From PALSA-600 sp963789585 (GTDB lineage: Bacteria > Actinomycetota > Thermoleophilia > Gaiellales > Gaiellaceae): a stretch of 64,000 nucleotides of DNA. Each line of letters begins with the position of its first letter. The stretch's first letter is position 1. A model generated the notes under the pieces. It did not search any database, had not been told where the DNA came from, and was given only the letters and a program-made list of their open reading frames with translations. This document shows positions 35,300-44,000 of the stretch, one piece after another. The translations under genes were made by a program, and so were the position numbers. The DNA lies in contig CAWBLB010000008.1 in the NCBI GenBank assembly GCA_963789585.1, positions 62,001 to 126,000 on the forward strand, read 5' to 3'.

Positions 35300-35800
35300 A
35301 TGTTTGTCAAGCGTCTTGGAGTGCTGAGCGGTTCCCTGCTCGGAGCTGCGGTGATGTTCGGGACGACCCCGGCCGGCGCGACCGGGCCCGCAAAGGTGCT
35401 GAAATTTGAGAATTCCGCTGCTACGGTGACGCTCGTCGGAGCGAGCACGGACCCGAACACGGCTCCGCCGATCGGTGCGAGCGAGGTGATCGCACTCGTG
35501 CTCAGGAACAGCGGCGCGCAGTTCGGCAAGCCGAGCGGCACGGCTGTGGGGCACGTGCTCATCCAGTGCACTGTCCTCAGCGTGAACCCCCCGAACGGAG
35601 ACGGCGTCTGCAGCGGCATCGCCCACGTCCCCAACGGGTACTTCACGTTCGGCGGAGACGGCATCTTCCAGAACAATGCGAAGCCGAATCACTGGGCTAT
35701 CACGGGTGGGGTTGGCCCTTACTCGAATGACCGTGGCCAGATCAAGGTCGTCAACCACTCGAACGGCACCTCGAGCGCGACCGTCACGCTCTCCTCGTAG
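35300..35800 (+). CDS. Secreted AOC/dirigent-like barrel protein
   Basis: A 166-residue exported protein with a signal peptide (about 25 residues). The later part (GYFTFGGDGIFQNN, HWAITGGVGPYSNDRGQIKV) has the look of the allene-oxide-cyclase/dirigent-like barrel common in secreted actinobacterial proteins, whose function there is usually unknown. The ATG at 35300 is 9 nt after GGAAGG; a start nine bases earlier would place this site directly against the start. Confidence 0.7.
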   Translation: MFVKRLGVLSGSLLGAAVMFGTTPAGATGPAKVLKFENSAATVTLVGASTDPNTAPPIGASEVIALVLRNSGAQFGKPSGTAVGHVLIQCTVLSVNPPNGDGVCSGIAHVPNGYFTFGGDGIFQNNAKPNHWAITGGVGPYSNDRGQIKVVNHSNGTSSATVTLSS

Positions 35801-35891
35801 CAATGCGATCGGCGGCGCCCCGCAACGCACGGGGCGTCGGGCCGATCGTCCTGTACCGGGCTGAGCCGCCGGACGGGTAGCCTCGCCGTTC

Positions 35892-36743
35892 GTGTCGGTC
35901 TGGATCGGGCTCGCGCTCTCGCTGATCTCCGCGGTGGCCGTCAACTGGGCCTACCTGCGCGAGCACGACGCCGCCAGGGAGCTGCCGCCCGTGTCGGCGC
36001 GACGGCCGCTCGTCTCGGCGCGGCGGCTCGTGCGCAGCCGCGCCTGGCTGGTCGGCTTCGCCGCCGAGACGGCCGGCTGGCTCGTCTACCTCGCGGCCCT
36101 CCGGCTGGCGCCGCTCGCACTCGTCCAGACCGTCGGCGCCGCCGGCATCGCCGTGCTCGCAGTCGCACAGTCCGGTGGCCACATCGAGAGGCTCCCCCGC
36201 CGTGCGCAGCTGGCAAGCGCGATCGCCGTCCTGGGGCTGGTCCTGCTCGGCCTGTCACTCGTCGGGACGCACCCGGCGGGCCGTCAGCCGCACCCGGGAG
36301 TCGCGATCGTGTGGCTCGCAGGCTGCGTCGGCGCCGCAGCCCTCTTGACGCTTGCCCAGGTTCGCCTGACCCGCGCTGTCGCGCTCGGGCTCGGTGCCGG
36401 CCTCCTGTTCGCGACCGGGGACATCTCCGCCAAGCTCGCCGTCTACGGCGGCGTCTGGCTGATCGTCGTCGTCCTCCTGATCGCGACGTACGCGCTGGGC
36501 TCGATCGAGCTCCAGGCCGCCTTCCAGCACGGCGACGCGCTGACCGCTGCCGGGACCGCGACCCTGACGACGAACGCCGTGCCGATCGCGGCCGGCGTCG
36601 TGCTCTTCGACGAGGGGATTCCCGGCGGGACGAGGGGCGTGCTGCAGGTCGCCGCATTTGCGGCGCTCGTGCTCGGTGCGGCGCTGCTCAACGACCGGGG
36701 CGCGGGTGCCAACCGACCCGCGGAGGACGGACGCGACACTTGA
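35892..36743 (+). CDS. DMT/EamA-like membrane transporter
   Basis: A 283-residue protein with nine or ten membrane helices in an EamA-like arrangement. The first half has WLVGFAAETAGWLVYLAALRLAPLALVQ; the second repeats the pattern with GDISAKLAVYGGVWL. It starts at a GTG 8 nt after a TAGCCT box, which suggests a leaderless mRNA. The substrate is not determined; members of this superfamily move metabolites or drugs. Confidence 0.75.
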   Translation: MSVWIGLALSLISAVAVNWAYLREHDAARELPPVSARRPLVSARRLVRSRAWLVGFAAETAGWLVYLAALRLAPLALVQTVGAAGIAVLAVAQSGGHIERLPRRAQLASAIAVLGLVLLGLSLVGTHPAGRQPHPGVAIVWLAGCVGAAALLTLAQVRLTRAVALGLGAGLLFATGDISAKLAVYGGVWLIVVVLLIATYALGSIELQAAFQHGDALTAAGTATLTTNAVPIAAGVVLFDEGIPGGTRGVLQVAAFAALVLGAALLNDRGAGANRPAEDGRDT

Positions 36744-36939
36744 GCGATGCCCCGCGCGGGGATGCTTCTCTTGATGTCAGGTCGCGATGGGAGCTCGTTT
36801 TGAGTAGCCGACAAAGATGGCGGGCGATGGAGGCGCGGGTCAGGCCGTGTGCGGCGGCGCCGATCGCCCTGTGGAGGCAGTTCGCAGGGTCGGATAGCAT
36901 CGTCGGCCGACAGAATCGTCCAGCCACGGAGGTATCTCG

Positions 36940-37242
36940 ATGCGCGTCGCGATCATCTATAGACCGAAGAGCCCGGCACCACTGGAGGCGATCCCGCAGT
37001 TCATGCAGGCTCTGACGGCATGGGTCGACAAGTACTCCGGTCGCATGTCGACGCTCGAGTTCTTCGCGGCAGGCGGCGGGTTCGCCGTGATCGACGTCGA
37101 CGACTCCGCCGACCTGTTTCGGATCACCGCCGAGAACCCGTTCACGCCATTCTCGGAGGTCGAGGTTCGTCCAGTGGTCGATCCTCACACTGCGCTCGCG
37201 ACCCTGCAGGACGTGTTCGCCGGAATGGCGAGCGGAGGCTGA
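36940..37242 (+). CDS. DUF3303-like small protein
   Basis: A 100-residue protein with a single ferredoxin-like alpha/beta fold pattern: RVAIIYRPKSPAPLEAIP, TLEFFAAGGGFAVIDVDDSADLF, and FSEVEVRPVVD. This fits the small DUF3303 group, of unknown role. The ATG at 36940 has ACGGAGG upstream with good spacing. Confidence 0.7.
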   Translation: MRVAIIYRPKSPAPLEAIPQFMQALTAWVDKYSGRMSTLEFFAAGGGFAVIDVDDSADLFRITAENPFTPFSEVEVRPVVDPHTALATLQDVFAGMASGG

Positions 37243-37355
37243 GTTCGGCTCTCCGCGCCCGGCGACCGGGGGGTGCGCGCCGAAACACATCGAGCGGCGG
37301 GGAGGCCTCGTGGTCTGACGGCGGGACAGTCGTCGTGCCGTGCTCTCGGACGCCT

Positions 37356-37601
37356 TCAGGCCGACCGTCGGCGTCCGTGCCGTCTGTTCTGTTGATGAAA
37401 CGCGGGCCGAGCGTGGTCTGCGGATGCGCCGTTGACCGGCGGTGGAGGGTGTCGCCTCCTTCCGAACGAGCGGAGGAAGGTGGTGACGACGACCGCACGC
37501 GCCGAGCTCTGTTGGAACGAACCGAAAACGAAGGTGAGCCCTCCCGCGAGGACGGCGCCAACGAGAGCGAGGGCAGCGATCTTGCGCCCGAGGTACTTCA
37601 T
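37356..37601 (-). CDS. Possible small secreted protein
   Basis: An 81-residue open frame. It starts with a basic-hydrophobic signal-like segment (KYLGRKIAALALVGAVLAGGL) and then becomes Arg/Pro/His-rich. There is no good ribosome binding site. It fills part of an otherwise gene-free 519-base interval between DUF3303 and the toxin-antitoxin pair, and may be spurious. Confidence 0.3.
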   Translation of the reverse strand: MKYLGRKIAALALVGAVLAGGLTFVFGSFQQSSARAVVVTTFLRSFGRRRHPPPPVNGASADHARPAFHQQNRRHGRRRSA

Positions 37602-37749
37602 CTCGGACGTCGCCGTACGCACGCGACGAAACACGTCATGCGATTCGTGTCGGCGGCTCCCGGTGTCGGGTGGACAGTAGAAGACCGCAAGGTAGATCTG
37701 GGTTCTCGCCGTCGTGTCAGGTTAGACGAAGGTGTAGTACGTTCTGTGG

Positions 37750-37755
37750 TACACT
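37750..37755 (+). promoter_or_regulatory. -10 box and operator of the RHH-MazF pair
   Basis: TACACT ends exactly 6 nt before the antitoxin GTG. It lies in an imperfect inverted repeat (GTGTAGTAC and GGTACAC, about 37732-37754) that is suited to autoregulation by the antitoxin. Confidence 0.5.
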
Positions 37756-37761
37756 CTGAAG

Positions 37762-38013
37762 GTGGCGAGGACGGTGCAGGCTCGACTGGACGAGCGTTCC
37801 GAGCAGGATCTCGCGCTTCTGCGCAACGAGGGCCATAGCGACTCCGAAGCGATCCGGCTGGCTCTCCACGAGGCGGCGGAGCTGCGGAGACGAAAGGGCG
37901 CCCTCCGTCTGGAGGCCGAGGCCGCGGCGGCCGACCCTGGTGACGTCGCAGAGGCCCTCCGTGTCCGCGAGGAGATGGAGGCGATCGCGGCAGCCTGGAA
38001 CGACGCCGGTTAG
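37762..38013 (+). CDS. Ribbon-helix-helix antitoxin
   Basis: An 83-residue antitoxin-type protein. Residues 1-40 have the RHH pattern of a MazE/CopG-like DNA-binding domain (TVQARLDERSEQDLALLRNEG followed by SEAIRLALHEAAEL). The C-terminal helix is acidic and would bind the toxin. It starts at a GTG, 6 nt after its -10 box, so its mRNA is probably leaderless. The toxin gene starts 3 bases after its stop. Confidence 0.8.
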   Translation: MARTVQARLDERSEQDLALLRNEGHSDSEAIRLALHEAAELRRRKGALRLEAEAAAADPGDVAEALRVREEMEAIAAAWNDAG

Positions 38014-38016
38014 GCC

Positions 38017-38334
38017 GTGGTCCGCGGCGAGGTCTTCCGGCTGCGCATGCCCCGCGGCTCGCGTGGCTCGGAGCAGCGAGGCGCCCGCTATGCCGTGATC
38101 GTTCAGGCAGACGAGCTCCTCGCGCTCTCGACCGTGCTGGTTTCGCCGACGTCGACGGCCGCGCCGCCCAGGTCGTTTCGCCCGACCATCGACCTCGACG
38201 GTTCGTCGACCCGCGTGCTCGTAGAGCAGACGACCGCTGTGAGCCCGGAGCGCCTCGGGGACTCGGTCGGCCGGTTGAGCGCAAGCGAGTTGCGCGACCT
38301 CGACGAGGCTCTCGCGCTCGTCCTTGGACTCTGA
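38017..38334 (+). CDS. mazF: MazF/PemK-family toxin
   Basis: A 105-residue endoribonuclease toxin of the PemK-like fold. The expected SH3-like pattern appears as RGEVFRLRMP, RYAVIVQADEL, LVSPTSTAA, and RVLVEQTTAVSPERLG. The N-terminal loop (SRGSEQRGARYAVI) matches the G(S/T)EQxGxRP-type catalytic loop of MazF proteins. It is coupled to the antitoxin gene. Confidence 0.82.
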   Translation: MVRGEVFRLRMPRGSRGSEQRGARYAVIVQADELLALSTVLVSPTSTAAPPRSFRPTIDLDGSSTRVLVEQTTAVSPERLGDSVGRLSASELRDLDEALALVLGL

Positions 38335-38592
38335 GCGACGACGTCGCCAAGAACGTTCGAGCAGTCCGGCGTCGTCGAGTTCGCTCGCGACAGCGAGCAC
38401 CGCCGATCGGCTGACGGATCGCTCCCGCCGGGACGTCGGCCGCCCTGGGACGAGCGCTCTCGGATTCTTCGGGTTGCGCGGCGACGAGAGCGCCGTTGCC
38501 GTCGCTGCGACCGTGAGCACGGCTGCGGCTGGGGCGAGCGTCCTCCGGGGGTCAGGGTGATCCTGCCCAGCTGCTGGTGGAATGCTCCATGC

Positions 38593-39147
38593 CTAGGGGT
38601 GGGGGTCGGAGCCGCACTCGGTGACTCCGGAGCCGCAGCCGCTGCCGGTCTTGCTGCAGCATTGCACGCAGGGGGAGTAACCGTGGAAGGTGGACTGTGT
38701 CGGGCAGCAGAAGACGTTCGGTGGAAGGCCCTCGCAGGGGCCGTCCGGCCCCTTGGGGTCGAACCCCGGACAATTCGGAGAGAGGCAGTCTCGCTGCATC
38801 GCCTTCTCTTTCAGAAGCGCCAGGTCCAGGCACGCGTTGAACTTGGCTGAGGCCATCATGAAGGTCGGAGCACCGATCGCGAGCGCGAAGGGAAGAGTCA
38901 AGCCGATCGTCATGTACGAAAGTCCGGCATCGCGACTGCAAGCGTTCACGCCACTCCCATACTGCTTGTGCGAGGTGTAGAAGCACCCTTTCTGGCAGGC
39001 GTGCGGGTCGTCGGCGCCGAGCGACGCCCCGGTTCGAGCGAAGGGCAGCGTCAGGGCAGTCCCGGCGAGCGCTGCTTTCAGGACCTGCCTGCGTGTCCGC
39101 GGCGCTGCGAGCAGGTCGAGCCAGTGCTCCCGTGTCGTATTGCTCAC
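38593..39147 (-). CDS. Tat-exported cysteine-rich protein
   Basis: A 184-residue protein with a twin-arginine signal (RTRRQVLKAALAG). The mature 140 residues have 14 cysteines, many paired (FCC, QCC), and Pro/Gly-rich loops, with a central hydrophobic segment of about 20 residues (SYMTIGLTLPFALAIGAP). This composition suggests a disulphide-rich cell-surface domain. There is no Trp, so it is not a methylamine-dehydrogenase (TTQ) small subunit. The start overlaps the preceding gene's stop (ATGA). The thioredoxin fusion gene upstream is probably its oxidation partner. Confidence 0.7.
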   Translation of the reverse strand: MSNTTREHWLDLLAAPRTRRQVLKAALAGTALTLPFARTGASLGADDPHACQKGCFYTSHKQYGSGVNACSRDAGLSYMTIGLTLPFALAIGAPTFMMASAKFNACLDLALLKEKAMQRDCLSPNCPGFDPKGPDGPCEGLPPNVFCCPTQSTFHGYSPCVQCCSKTGSGCGSGVTECGSDPHP

Positions 39148-39641
39148 CGGATGTCCTTCGGGCGGACCGTCTTCAGGTACTTCGCGACGTGCTGGAACTC
39201 GCTCACGCTTGCTTGCAGGTGCCCGGAGATCGTTGTCGCCGCCTTCTTCGCGTTCGCCGGCGGTTTCGTCGCCCGCCAGAGCGTCCCGCGCGCGCTCATC
39301 GCCGCCGCCTGCCGTGTGAGCGCCGTTTGGAGGTGCCGCTTGTCCGAGGCGGGGAAGTCGACGTGCTCCAGTTCGCCTCGGATCTCGAGCGTCAGATCGG
39401 CGATCCTGTCGCAGCGGTCGGCAGCTTCGATCACGGACGGGCTCAGCTTCCCCGTGTGCGGGATGTACCAGTTCGGGCCGCTGCCCGCGAACCCGCGGGC
39501 ATCGCCTGGCTGAAGTGGCCGTCTTGGGTCGAGGTTCATCAGCACGTCGATGCTGTCGAGGTGGTCGAAGAGCTTCCTGAGGCGGTTGCGCTCGTAGAGC
39601 ACCGCTCGCACCGCGGCGATCTGCGAGGGGTCCGGGGCCAC
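39144..39641 (-). CDS. Hypothetical protein of the Cys-rich protein operon
   Basis: A 165-residue mostly helical soluble protein. It has RNRLRKLFDHLDSIDVLMN, a central GSGPNWYIPHTGKLS, and a C-terminal helix with QHVAKYLKTV. There is no signal peptide, and I know no family. It starts five bases after the MauE-thioredoxin stop and its stop overlaps the Cys-rich protein start, so it is certainly part of that operon. Confidence 0.65.
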   Translation of the reverse strand: MAPDPSQIAAVRAVLYERNRLRKLFDHLDSIDVLMNLDPRRPLQPGDARGFAGSGPNWYIPHTGKLSPSVIEAADRCDRIADLTLEIRGELEHVDFPASDKRHLQTALTRQAAAMSARGTLWRATKPPANAKKAATTISGHLQASVSEFQHVAKYLKTVRPKDIR

Positions 39642-39645
39642 CGTC

Positions 39646-40674
39646 TCAGCCCCTCGCCGCTCGCTGTCGTTCCGGCACAGGCATCGCCCTGAGGGCGAGT
39701 AGCTCTTCGATCGCCTGCTCGCCGGTCACGATTGCACTCGCGACCCGTCCTTCGGCATCGACGATTGTTGCGCTCGGAACCGCCTGGACGCGGTAGGCGG
39801 CGAGCACCTCGCGATCCTGTTGAAGCAACACGTGCTCCAGCCGGGCATCGCCGAGTCGCGCCTTGTTCTCGGCGGCCTCGCCGCGGGTGATCACGGCGAT
39901 CTCGAGCGACCCGGCGCATTCCTCACGAAGGCGTCCGAGCTGGGGAGCGAGCGCCGCGCAGGCGCCGCAGTCGGGATCGGAGAAGACAAGCGCGACCGGC
40001 CGCCCCGGCGCGAGGATCTCCGCAAGCGTGCGCCGGCGGCCGTCGAGGTCGTCGAGCTCGAACATCGGAGCGGGCTCACCGATCGCCAACCCCGACCGCG
40101 ATCGCACGTCCACGGCTGTCTCCTCGAGAGCGCGCACGCGTTCGATCAGCCTGCCGTTCTGCCGGAAGAGCTGCCAGCTGAGCCATCCCTGCACGGCAAC
40201 GGCGACCGAGACGGCCATTACCGCAACACCGACGGTCGTCACCTCGACGCCGGCCAGCGCTCCGCCGATTCCCTCCCCTGGCCCTGCTGCCGCGACGAGG
40301 CCGGCAGCCGCGGCCAGACCCGCGTTGCGGACGAGTGTCCGACCGCCGACGCGGGCCGAGTGAACTTGACCGAAGCAGTTGCACTCGGGCCGCTCACCAC
40401 GAGCGAGCACACGCGTGATTGCAGCGCAGAACACGAGCAACAATCCGAGTGCGGCCAACGCGCCCAGTCGCGCAGATCCCGTGGGGAGAAGGAGCCCGGC
40501 AACCGCGAGCTCCGCGAGCGGGAGCGCCACCGCTCCCGCAGCCGCGAAGCGAAACGGCAACCCGAAATCCGAGAGCGTCTCCCGCAGCCCTTCTCGACCG
40601 ACGAGCTTTCCCAGCGCTGCGATCGCGAAGACGAGCGCCAGAATCGAGCGCGCGATGAGCAGCACGACGCTCAC
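39646..40674 (-). CDS. MauE/DoxX-like membrane protein fused to a thioredoxin-fold domain
   Basis: A 342-residue fusion. Residues 1-170 contain four membrane helices of the MauE/DoxX type with a Cys-x-Cys (CNCFGQV) facing a membrane surface. Residues 190-330 form an AhpC/TSA-like thioredoxin domain with the active-site CGAC in FSDPDCGACAALAP and the cis-Pro strand AVPSATIVDAEG. Such fusions couple membrane redox chemistry with disulphide formation outside the cell. The neighbouring Cys-rich Tat protein is the obvious client. Overlap with the preceding gene by four bases. Confidence 0.8.
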   Translation of the reverse strand: MSVVLLIARSILALVFAIAALGKLVGREGLRETLSDFGLPFRFAAAGAVALPLAELAVAGLLLPTGSARLGALAALGLLLVFCAAITRVLARGERPECNCFGQVHSARVGGRTLVRNAGLAAAAGLVAAAGPGEGIGGALAGVEVTTVGVAVMAVSVAVAVQGWLSWQLFRQNGRLIERVRALEETAVDVRSRSGLAIGEPAPMFELDDLDGRRRTLAEILAPGRPVALVFSDPDCGACAALAPQLGRLREECAGSLEIAVITRGEAAENKARLGDARLEHVLLQQDREVLAAYRVQAVPSATIVDAEGRVASAIVTGEQAIEELLALRAMPVPERQRAARG

Positions 40675-40961
40675 GAGCCTGCCGGTCCCGATCCGAGCCA
40701 GAGCGATTCGAGCACGCGTTCGAACCTCACGCCTGCGAGCTCACCTGCCGCGCGGACGTCCGCCTCCCGACCTTCGAAGAGACAGAAGACGGTCTCGTCA
40801 CTCCGGACCAGGATCGTCCCTCGCAGATCGACCTGGCGGCCCTGCCGGCGAAGCTCGGAGGCCGCCGCGTCGGCGAGCGCGACCGTCTCGGCAAGCGCGT
40901 CCTCGCTCACGCCGGGCCAGTAGCATTCGGCGAGGTACCTTCCCGGCGGTTGTTCGTTCAC
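40671..40961 (-). CDS. DUF4242-like small protein
   Basis: A 96-residue protein with the ferredoxin-like pattern of the DUF4242/nickel-binding SCO4226-type family: YLAECYWPGVSEDALAE, RGTILVRSDETVFCLFEG, and RFERVLESLW. The GTG start at 40961 is 6 nt after TAAGGT (minus strand 40968-40973), so the operon's first mRNA is probably leaderless. It is the first of four coupled genes (40961 to 38593). Confidence 0.65.
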   Translation of the reverse strand: MNEQPPGRYLAECYWPGVSEDALAETVALADAAASELRRQGRQVDLRGTILVRSDETVFCLFEGREADVRAAGELAGVRFERVLESLWLGSGPAGS

Positions 40962-40967
40962 GCGGCG

Positions 40968-40973
40968 ACCTTA
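40968..40973 (-). promoter_or_regulatory. -10 box of the Cys-rich protein operon
   Basis: TAAGGT on the minus strand ends 6 nt before the GTG at 40961 and gives a leaderless start to the four-gene operon. Confidence 0.4.
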
Positions 40974-41007
40974 CGACCCCGTCGCGCGAAAGGAATCGGG
41001 TGTTTCC

Positions 41008-43776
41008 CTACGGTTGTGCCGACGTCGGGTCGACGCCGGGGAATCGCGCTCCCAGCTCGGCGCGAGAGTGAACGCCGAGCTTGCGGTAGGCACGGGCGAG
41101 ATTCGCCTCGACCGTCTTCGGGCTCAGGAACATCCGGGCGGCCACTTCGCGATTGGTGAGGCCGGAAGCGGCGAGTTGCGCGACGCGTCGCTCGCTCTCG
41201 GTCAGCTGACCGGGAGCTGCGGGCCGAAGGCCGACCCGCCGCAGCTCGTCGCGCGCGCGCTCGGACCACAGCGGAGCGCCGAGTTGTTCGAAGATCGCAA
41301 TCGCGGCGTCGAGCGAGACCTTCGCCGCAGCCTTCTTCTTCGTGCGCCGCTCGATCTCGCCCTTCACGAGCAGCGTGCGGGCGAGCTCGAAGGGCATCGG
41401 CAGTCGCTCGTGCTCGTCGAGCGCCGTGACGACCCGGTCGAGGGCCTCGACGAGCGCCCCGTCCGCCGCTGCCACCAGAGCACGTGACCGTGCGGCCACT
41501 GCCCGGTTCCAGGCGATCGAGCTCCGTCGTGCGTGCTCCGAGAACGCGTCGGCCGCCCGCCTCGCCTCTTCAAGTCTTCCCGATCTGACCAGTCCCTCGA
41601 TCGCATCGCCGTGTATGCGAAAGACTGCCGGTTCCCGCATCCTGCAGTCGTCGAGCAGTTGCAGCGCCTTCGAGTAGTGGAGCGCGGCCGACGCGAAGTC
41701 ACCTCGTGAGAGGGCGAACAGGCCGAGTGGGCGCAGGCGGATCACGTCGTAGATTCCTTCCCAGGCAGGTATCCCCGCGAGCTCCTGCATGGTCGAGAGG
41801 TCGCCGCTCAACGCTGCGACGAGGGCGATGTGGGGGACAGGGGACCCGGCCCATCCGAGCTCGGTGAACCGCTGCATCAGCTCGTCCCCGAGCGCGCGGG
41901 CATCCGACCAGCGTCCTGCCCAGCATTCCAGGATCACGAGGTTGATCAGGATGTTGACGAGAGAGAGGTCGTCCCCTTCGTCGGCTGCAGCCCCGCGAGC
42001 CTGCTGGAGCCCGCGACGGGATCGCTCGAAGTGGTCGACGTACTTCAGCCACTGCGCGAGCTTGCAACTCGATCGATCGTGGACGAGCCGCGGCGGGGCG
42101 ATCCGGTCGAGCTCGACCGCCCGCTCGAGACGGCCGACGTCGAGCCCCTCACCGAGGAAGAGCTTGCTCCGGTGGAAGACGCACAGCGCGTGCGCTTCGA
42201 TGGTGGGCGGCACCGCGGCCCCTCGAGCGATCAGTTCCAGTGCGCGTTGCGCATGGGAGAGCGCCGCTTCCGAGTCCGATTCGAGAGTCGTTGCGAGCGC
42301 CGCCTCGACGCGTGCCTCGAGGGCCGCTTCGCCGGCAGCCGCCTCGAGCGCTCGTTCCGCCAGCGCGACGGGATGCGCGTCCTCGTCTGTCCAGTCCGGG
42401 GCAGAGCTCCACATGGCCAGCTCGCTGAGCGCAAGGAGTGCATGCACCCGTCGCTCCGGGCCGGTGAGCGTGGGCAGCTGGGTCCGGATCAGCTCACGTG
42501 CGCGTTCGGAATCGGCTGCGAGCATCAGCCGGTCGACCAGGTCGAGAGCGCGATTCTGGCGCGCCTCGTCGTCGCCCGGTGGTGTTCGCGCAAGCGCCAG
42601 CTCGGTCAGCTCCGCTGAGAGGCTCGGCGCTCCCCGCCGGAGCGCGAGGGCCGCAGCTTCTTCGAGGACGGCGGCCAGTTCTCGTGAAGGATCGTCCGTC
42701 GCGAGCGCCAGATGCCGCGCACGCTGCTCCACATCCACGACCACCTCACCCAGGCGAGCGTGAATGCGTCGACGCCGTGCTCGGGACGCCGACGCGTAGA
42801 TCGCAGCCGAATAGAGCGGGTGGGAGAAGCGGATCGTCGCATCGCCGTGCTCGATCAGCTCGGCTCGCTCTGCCTCCTCCAGAGCCACCGAAGGGTCGGT
42901 GTCGAGCGCATCGGCGAGAATCGCCTGCGTCGGTTCGCCCACCGCGGCCGTCACCAGGAGCGTCTCCCTGACCGCCGGCGAGAGCCGTCCGAGCCGCTCG
43001 TGGAGCAGCAGCCGCAGATCGTTCGACATGGGCAGTGGAGCACCCGGCCCGACAGGAGAGCGGAGCATTTCCCGGGCTATCTCGAGGGCAAAGAACGGAT
43101 TGCCCCGGCTCGTCTCGCACAGTCGAATCAGGAGCGGCCGGGGCAAGGAGCGCCCAAGGCGGTGCTTGAGAAGCTCGTGGATCGCTGCGACGCTAAGCGG
43201 CTCGAGCTCGACGAGCTGTGCGTCGGGAACCTCCAGCCGGTCTCGGGTCGGCCACGCCGCCGGGCGGCGAGTTGCGAGCACACCGACACGTGCATGGCGA
43301 AGCCTGCGGAGAGCGAACGCCAGTGCGCCTGCGGAGGGTGCATCGAGCCACTGCGTGTCGTCGATCGCGACCAGGACGGGTGCGCTGCCGGACAGCTCGA
43401 CCAGAATCCCGCGCAGGCCTGCTGCAACGGCGCGCGGCGCGGCGGGCGCAGCGCCTTCGCCCGCCCTCAGCAGCGCTCCTCCGAGCGCGTGGCGCTGTGG
43501 TTCGGGGAGACGCTCGAACGTCTCCTGCGAGACCGGCTCGAGCAGGTCTCCGAGCGCCGCGAACGAAAGCTTCACCTCGGCTTCGGCCGGGCGGCAAGAG
43601 AGAACCGTGAAGCCTCGCACCTCTGCTCGGCGGATCGCCTCCCGCCAGAGCGTCGTCTTCCCGATCCCGGGCTCGCCTTCGACCACGAGGGCGCTCCAGC
43701 CCGCATCCGCGTGCTCGGTGAATGCGTCCACCTCGGCCAGGTCGGCCTCTCGCCCGAGCAGCCGTTCGGCATTCAT
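41008..43776 (-). CDS. Large LuxR-family ATP-binding regulator (LAL type)
   Basis: A 922-residue transcription factor. The N-terminal ATPase has Walker A GEPGIGKTTLW near residue 38 and a Walker B VLVAIDDTQWLD near residue 130. The centre is a TPR-like helical array. The C-terminal HTH is of the LuxR type: LTESERRVAQLAASGLTNREVAARMFLSPKTVEANLARAYRKLGVHSRAEL. The ATG at 43776 is the best start because sequence upstream of it is not coding-like and holds a tRNA-derived segment. Targets are unknown. Proteins of this kind often control catabolism or secondary metabolism. Confidence 0.9.
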   Translation of the reverse strand: MNAERLLGREADLAEVDAFTEHADAGWSALVVEGEPGIGKTTLWREAIRRAEVRGFTVLSCRPAEAEVKLSFAALGDLLEPVSQETFERLPEPQRHALGGALLRAGEGAAPAAPRAVAAGLRGILVELSGSAPVLVAIDDTQWLDAPSAGALAFALRRLRHARVGVLATRRPAAWPTRDRLEVPDAQLVELEPLSVAAIHELLKHRLGRSLPRPLLIRLCETSRGNPFFALEIAREMLRSPVGPGAPLPMSNDLRLLLHERLGRLSPAVRETLLVTAAVGEPTQAILADALDTDPSVALEEAERAELIEHGDATIRFSHPLYSAAIYASASRARRRRIHARLGEVVVDVEQRARHLALATDDPSRELAAVLEEAAALALRRGAPSLSAELTELALARTPPGDDEARQNRALDLVDRLMLAADSERARELIRTQLPTLTGPERRVHALLALSELAMWSSAPDWTDEDAHPVALAERALEAAAGEAALEARVEAALATTLESDSEAALSHAQRALELIARGAAVPPTIEAHALCVFHRSKLFLGEGLDVGRLERAVELDRIAPPRLVHDRSSCKLAQWLKYVDHFERSRRGLQQARGAAADEGDDLSLVNILINLVILECWAGRWSDARALGDELMQRFTELGWAGSPVPHIALVAALSGDLSTMQELAGIPAWEGIYDVIRLRPLGLFALSRGDFASAALHYSKALQLLDDCRMREPAVFRIHGDAIEGLVRSGRLEEARRAADAFSEHARRSSIAWNRAVAARSRALVAAADGALVEALDRVVTALDEHERLPMPFELARTLLVKGEIERRTKKKAAAKVSLDAAIAIFEQLGAPLWSERARDELRRVGLRPAAPGQLTESERRVAQLAASGLTNREVAARMFLSPKTVEANLARAYRKLGVHSRAELGARFPGVDPTSAQP

Positions 43777-43866
43777 GCGAGAGAGTCTGACCCTTCGGAC
43801 ACCGATCTGAAAGGATGCACTCGAGGCGAGAGCCGGGAAATGGCTCGCGGCAGTCGGAGCGAGTGT

Positions 43867-43884
43867 GCCCGGCGGGAATCGAAC
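43867..43884. other. Decayed attachment-site remnant (tRNA-Arg 3' end)
   Basis: GCCCGGCGGGAATCGAAC at this place differs by one base from the tRNA-Arg 3' end (55044-55062). It is followed by CTGCAAATG and, about 35 bases on, by one GGGGCAGCACCG arm-like unit, in the same order as at 46784-46860. It probably marks the left edge of an older inserted element. Confidence 0.5.
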
Positions 43885-44000
43885 CTGACTGCAAATGGGC
43901 GGTTCTTCTGCGCCTGGGGCAGCACCGCGTGTGCTGATCCGGGCGAGTCGGGGGAGCGTCGATGGTTGAGCGAGTTCGGTGGCCTGCCGATACCTGACTG

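Noticed and set aside
38324..38560. A 78-codon open frame after mazF
   Set aside because: Ser/Arg/Ala-rich, no ribosome binding site, overlaps the end of mazF and has antisense frames of equal quality.
38593..39147. Methylamine dehydrogenase small subunit, suggested by the MauE-thioredoxin neighbour
   Set aside because: The mature protein has no Trp, which is needed for the TTQ cofactor, and no large subunit is present.
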